Of a stretch of DNA of 64,000 nt, positions 59,101 to 64,000 are shown in pieces; position 1 is the stretch's first letter; each line of letters begins with the position of its first letter. Origin of the DNA: Seiridium cupressi (Eukaryota > Ascomycota > Sordariomycetes > Amphisphaeriales > Sporocadaceae); the NCBI GenBank assembly GCA_036674765.1, contig JARVKI010000039.1:1-64000 (forward strand), written 5' to 3'. The notes beneath the pieces were generated by a model. The model was not told where the DNA came from, did no database searches, and was given only the letters and a program-made list of their open reading frames with translations. The position numbers and the translations under genes were made by a program.

Positions 59101-60995
59101 ATGGACTACCGTACCGGAATAGCAGAGGACGAGCAGGCCGCGCCTTGGGGTTCATCACCTCCCGCCACGCCGCGGCGCAACGAGTCAACCTTTAGCTCCC
59201 TCGGTAACGAGGCGACGTATGGCTATGGAGCGCAAGATGCGAGCAATGGCCAGGGACAGAATGACTTGACGGGCAATGCCTTTAGGCGACCCGGTACATC
59301 GAGCAGCAGTGCTTCAGGGCCCAACTTTGTCGAGTCGCAACCATCCGAAGCCTCGCAACAGTCGGAATTTGGTCAGCCCCAACAGCAACATCAACAAGCG
59401 CAGCCGGCTCATTCCCAAGAACAAGGGGCGCCGCAACAGCAGCCGCAAGGGCAAGGGCAACCGGCACCTCAGGAGCAACAGCCGCGAAGGCCGGCCCAGC
59501 CGCAATACAAGCTACAAGCTAAGATCACGGGACTGGAACGAACTGGCCGCAAAGATCCAATTCTGAGATTTGATGTTCATGTGAGTTTGGAGGTATTAGT
59601 ATGCGGGAGCTCTCATATTGACAATGTCATCCCCTAGACAAATATCCCGAGATTCCGAACAACGCAGTTTCGCGATGTCCGCCGCATGCACTCCGAATTC
59701 GTCAAGCTTGCGGACCACCTAGTGTCAGCCAATCCTGATGCCTTTGTCCCTGCTGTACCACCGGCAGTGACGTCCGCTGGGGCCGGCACGGATGAGGACG
59801 AAACCCGGGTCAAGGCCCTGATGCAGAGATGGTTCAACTACGTGTGCAGTAACGAAGTCCTCATGAGGGACGAGGAAATGGTCCTCTTTGTAGAAAGCGA
59901 TTTTGGGTACAGTCCCATGTACAAGATGAAGCAGCCCGCGACTGGTGTACGACGGAAGGTCCTCAAGCAGTTTGCTCCTCCACCAGACGATACCCCCGAG
60001 CTCTCCGACGCCCGCCCTATCGTGAAGCTATTTTATCTTGGCTCAATGGATGCTGGTCACAAGGTCGACAAACTGGTCAAGGCTCGAAGAGGTATGCAAG
60101 TCGCTTTTCGCCTACTGTATGACGGTGTAACTAACTAAGCGTAGGTCTGGGTCTCGCAGAATCCGATTTTGGAGTCAAGCTTGGCGGCATGAATGTTCAA
60201 GAGCCACACCAAGGTCTCGCAAGTGCATATCGCAAACTCGGAAAGGTCGTACAGACCGTGGGTGACTGCCACGCTGCCCAAGCGACTGCGGAAGCGACAA
60301 CCATCGGTGATCCTTTCCAGTACCATTCCCAGGATGCTTTTATCGTCAAGGAGACCTTGACGAACCGTCAACTCCTGATCCGCGAATTCTTGCAGGCGCA
60401 GGAATCGACGCGCAGCAAACTCAACGCGGCTGACCGCCTCAAGGCTTCGTCCAACGTGCGTCGCGACAAGGTAGATGAAGCCATCACAGCACTGGACGAT
60501 GCCCGCAACAACGAGCTGGAGCTCATGAGGAAGACTCAACGTGTGACACGGAACCTAGTTCAAGACCGCCGCCGCTGGTTCGCTCGGACAGCCGCTGATC
60601 TTCGCCTCAGCATTCGCGAGTATGTCCTACGAGAAATTGAGGCAGAACGACGTACGCTTGCTTTGCTGGAGACCGTGCGTCCAGATGTCAGGGCAATCGA
60701 TGCTTCTGGCGGTCTGAGCAGACTGGGCCGTGAAGCGCACCCCCCAATCCGCCGTACCAATGTGGCGGCCAGTCAGGGACCTAAGGGCGATGCTTGGAGC
60801 GGTGTGCCCCGACGATCGGAGAATCTACACAGGAGCATCTCTGGAAGCTTAATGGGTGGCTTACCTGACGAGGATGACACCGAGGCAGACAACGCTGCCG
60901 CTGCCGGGAGAGGACTGAGCGGGCTGGCCGATGACGATGAAGACAGAGTCGATGCTCGGAACGCTGCCAGCCGATTGGCGACTAGCACGTTCTAG
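59101..60995 (+). CDS. vps17: Vps17, PX-BAR sorting nexin of retromer
   Basis: Vps17 forms the membrane-bending SNX dimer with Vps5 in the retromer that returns receptors from endosome to Golgi. Exons: 59101-59580, 59638-60091 and 60145-60995, giving 594 residues. Residues 1-135 are disordered and Gln/Pro-rich (QPQQQHQQAQPAHSQEQ). The PX domain (about 137-290) begins YKLQAKITGLERTGRKDPIL and includes TTQFRDVRRMHSEFVKLADH and FESDFGYSP-type segment FVESDFGYSPM. The BAR domain (about 330-520) contains ASAYRKLGKVVQTVGDCHAA, QAQESTRSKLNAADRLKASS and NNELELMRKTQRVTRNLVQD. A disordered acidic tail with GLP and DEDDTE follows. Introns of 57 and 53 nt are in phase. Family membership is clear from the order of PX then BAR and the long Q-rich leader common in fungi. 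Confidence 0.93.
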
Positions 60996-63900
60996 GTGGA
61001 CGGGCTGTGATGGATGGTACTGTAAAAAGAAGTTGGAGGGGCGGAAACGGCACGTTGCGTTTTGGGGTCACAGAGGCGGGTGTATGAAATCGTTAGATAT
61101 AGCGAAGTCGGTCAAGTCTGGTGAGACCACCAGATGTCTATTTCCAGTAGCGCATAATGACCACCTTTCATCCCGTGTATGGCCTGGAATGTAGTATCAC
61201 TGGGCATGCTTTGCCGTCCTCTGCATGCAGTGTCACGACTTCGCATCATAACATGTCTGATGGCGTGGTGGTTGGCCGCCGCGGCACAGCTAAACTCTTA
61301 AAACGGAGGCTTTGATTCCTATTTGAGCAGTTTTGGCATTACTTGTGGGTTCCCAACGTCACACGGCAGCCCTCAATTGCGCGTAAGCGAGCCTGCGGTC
61401 GTAGCCCATGGCATGTAGATTCGCGAATGTTGCAGAATATCACATGATGTACGTACCTTGACCGGTGGCCCTGGCATGCTTATGCATGCGCTGGTAAGTT
61501 GTCCGAGGCATCGGTGTGTGGAGAAGGCTTCATACATAGGGCTAGACATGGTCGTATCTTGCCTTGGCTGGATTATCAAGCGCAGAATGCGTGTGCGTAT
61601 CGTGCTGTTCTGATTCGAGGGATTCAATTTTTGGAGCGTTATACACAGAGTAGATTGCCGGAGCTTGCGGAGTGCTTTGGCGATATATATGGTAACTACC
61701 TTGGTGATCCCGGCCTAGCCGGGCCGGGGTTTGAGATGTGCCGACTTTGCTGATGCGGATCGCCATATCACTTGGAATTTCGTTATCAAACCCCAAGAGA
61801 TCAGTGCTTTCGAGGCTTTGGGTGGGCGATCTTTGCTGGGAACACAAAGAGTCAAAAACAAGCCTAGATGTTACGAGCTCTATCTGGGATGGTCTGGTGG
61901 GCGCGGCCTGGTGGCCAGGGTTATCCTGGCTGGGGTCTGTATTCCCGTGGCTCACACGGGATCGTGAGCTTGAGCTGCTCACTTGCATGAAACCAATTTG
62001 AATTTTCCCAGGTGAGCTTTTGGTTTAGCTCAAAATAAACTTGAGCCAGGTTTATTTTGCAGTAGGCAGACTTGTTCGATTGCCTGGTCGCCACTTTCGA
62101 GTCGATCGAAACCAAGGCATATACGTGCCGCCCCACAGAGAGATCGCTTTGGACATCGTGATGAGCCTCATGAGGCCAATTGACAGACCACTACTCGAGG
62201 GAAGCATATATGGGATATGGACTCTGACTCAGAGCGCTACTAAGCAAGACAAAGTAGGACATCGCACGTTATCAACACCAATCATGTTGATATTACACAT
62301 CCATATAGAGCGTGGTATAATGAGCACTTATCAGTTCTTTACCTGCGCAATTTGACCCATCCCTGACAGCGCGGAATGATGCAATGGGGCACATTAAATT
62401 GTGGCGTTTTATTGCCGCCCATAAGCCATTGTGTTCCTTGGTGGGCGTCACGCCTTGCAGTGGTTGTGGGTATAGTCGGCTGAGCCTTGCTCAATAGAGT
62501 CCGTCTCCTTTTAGCCGCCTCCATTGCTCTAGTCCCCGGCATTGTAATTCGTCCAGAGGCGTGAAGTCTCCAAGATAAGAGACAAAGTCTATACGCCAAT
62601 GGTATACTGGATTGCGGAAACCGTCGAGGTTGAGAGCAGACCATGGCGTTCCGTTCAAATCCAGCGAGAACTCCCCTTCGACCCAATGAGAAACCCTGAT
62701 ACCGAACGCGAGTTAGGCGGCTGGAAGGCCCGATGTTGTGGGACCACCAGACACTGGCGCTCTATGTCATATGTAGTATGCATAGCGGGCATTGTCCTTA
62801 TTAGTAGGCCAAAGCCGTCGTTGCTGTGGTGTCATAACAGAGTTTTCTTCGTTGAGTCACCAGATTATCTGCCGACAATATCCATATGGTAGTGTCAACA
62901 GCGAGACTCAGATAGAGAGCATTATCTTTCATCTTGTGGCAGACTGGTTCGAAGTAAAGACCCAACGGAAAGGAGTGTAGTTGTAGAGAAACAAAATCAA
63001 GGAACAAATCCCCATGCCGTAGTTCCGAGCCCATTCCTATTTAGAAGAGTATTTAATTCCGTCGACGCCTGGATCTTAAAAGTGAGGAATATATCAGAAG
63101 GAATTACCCGAACCAAGCTAGGCCAGCTAGGGAGCTGGGCAGCGGCAGTAGACCGTGTCCAAATTCTGGCCAAGCGCGACGGTCTGCAGGTGAAGACGCA
63201 TGGCATGGTTGCGGGTTGCGGATTGCGGGTTGCTCATGTCTGCAACAGTTGACTTTGCCAGTCTGCTGCACCTGGAAAGCTAAATTGACCACCTCTGCGG
63301 CAGCGACACATGCCAAAACGACAAGGATCCAGATTGCGGCAGCTTTTAACATTGTACCCCTGTCATCGGCAGGCTTGGTTCTCCAAAAATTTCCCCCAAA
63401 TTCTACCAAAGTGCACCAGTTCCACACTTTTTCGAGGTTTCGGTTCGAAGTACATAGGGAAAGGCCTAGGAAGAGGACAGGGGTAAAAGTCCAGAATTGA
63501 TAGAAATATGGTCTGCAGACTGAGACATGGACACGGTTCGCAAGCCTCAAGCATACCTTAGTTGCGCTCCATGGATAATGAAACATTGACCAATCTAGAA
63601 TCATCCCTCCCGACAATGCGTATGTAAAGGATGGACTTGGCAAGGTTCTGAATCCCAAAAGGTTGAGACGGATCTTGTCGGATTCGTCAATTGAGTCCAA
63701 GAAGCCATCTGGGTGTGGGCCGTAGCGAGGAGGTGTGAAGCATCTACTCATCCTTCGGCGGCAATAGGTGGGACTCGACCGATTGGTAGAGATCCGTTAG
63801 ATATCACAGCCGAGCCTGCAAGGTGAGAGAGTTATAGCAGTCCATGCATGTGCATTGCTGCAGGTAAGTGGAAATTGACAGCGATCCACAACAGAGCGGT

Positions 63901-64000
63901 CCGTTTAAACGTGATGGTAGATGTGACGAGATTGGTGGTAGCACGGCCAAAGAGACAAGATTGGCGTCTGGATGAGATTGACCGCCATCATTACCCTTTT
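60996..64000. other. Gene-poor window end, 3.0 kb
   Basis: After vps17 I see no supported gene. A tandem of three 7-bp units (GCGGGTT, GCGGATT, GCGGGTT) lies at 63211-63231. One long minus-strand frame is listed separately. Other frames overlap antisense and look random. Confidence 0.5.
63104..63751 (-). other. Unassigned open frame
   Basis: An ATG-led frame of 215 codons, long for non-coding sequence. The first 65 residues (SPSFTYALSGGMILDWSMFH in the middle) look protein-like, and a GTATGC donor-like site follows at the end of that part with a TCTTCCTAG acceptor-like site about 90 nt on, but splicing there leads quickly to a stop. An internal hydrophobic segment (AAAIWILVVLACVAAAEVV) could be a membrane or signal segment in a different start. 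No family is recognised; it may be chance. Confidence 0.2.

Overview
This window is nuclear DNA from a filamentous ascomycete (Pezizomycotina). Evidence: genes on both strands carry many introns of 49-76 nt with GT-AG ends; the proteins are fungal housekeeping families (Ku70, Vps17, Cef1, fungal-type ferrochelatase); and there are DHA-type MFS pumps, a 7TM receptor-like protein, an intracellular GH43 enzyme and a short AT-rich relic bounded by inverted repeats. I cannot fix the genus. I see no bacterial operons, CRISPR array, rRNA or convincing tRNA.

Layout. 0-8 kb: ku70 (minus) and ferrochelatase (plus) diverge from a 0.7-kb intergenic region, followed by a YCR023C/ZIF-like MFS transporter. 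8-18 kb is gene-poor: an orphan Ulp1-like (C48) cysteine protease, a disrupted-looking hypothetical locus, a GGCCTC-rich spacer, a C2H2 zinc-finger gene, then about 3.6 kb without a convincing gene. 18-32.4 kb is denser: a short-chain dehydrogenase, the alternative clamp-loader subunit Ctf18, a Fhit-like HIT hydrolase, an MIT/coiled-coil protein resembling Atg38/NRBF2, and, divergent from it, a GRAM-VASt-TM (Lam/Vad1-like) lipid-transfer protein with a 789-nt first intron. 34.5-41.3 kb: a seven-TM orphan protein and the splicing factor Cef1/Cdc5. 42-54 kb: a 14-TM DHA2 transporter, an atypical hexokinase with an 18-nt microexon, a GILT-type thiol reductase whose coding end overlaps that of the scavenger decapping enzyme DcpS on the other strand, a 358-bp AT-rich element with perfect 20-bp terminal inverted repeats 65 bp upstream of an alpha/beta hydrolase, and an intracellular GH43 beta-xylosidase. 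55.9-61 kb: mitochondrial EF-G2 (Mef2) and the retromer subunit Vps17, divergent. 61-64 kb has no gene I can support.

Most genes are conserved, functionally unrelated housekeeping genes arranged as independent units; there is no biosynthetic cluster. Links by function are loose: Ku70 and Ctf18 (genome maintenance), two HIT-family nucleotide hydrolases, and three membrane-traffic or lipid proteins (Vps17, the Lam-like protein, the MIT protein). The best places to look for something new are the orphan Ulp1-like protease locus, the inverted-repeat element, the hexokinase and the 7TM protein. All intron borders below were read by eye from GT-AG signals and reading-frame continuity and have not been tested against transcripts.
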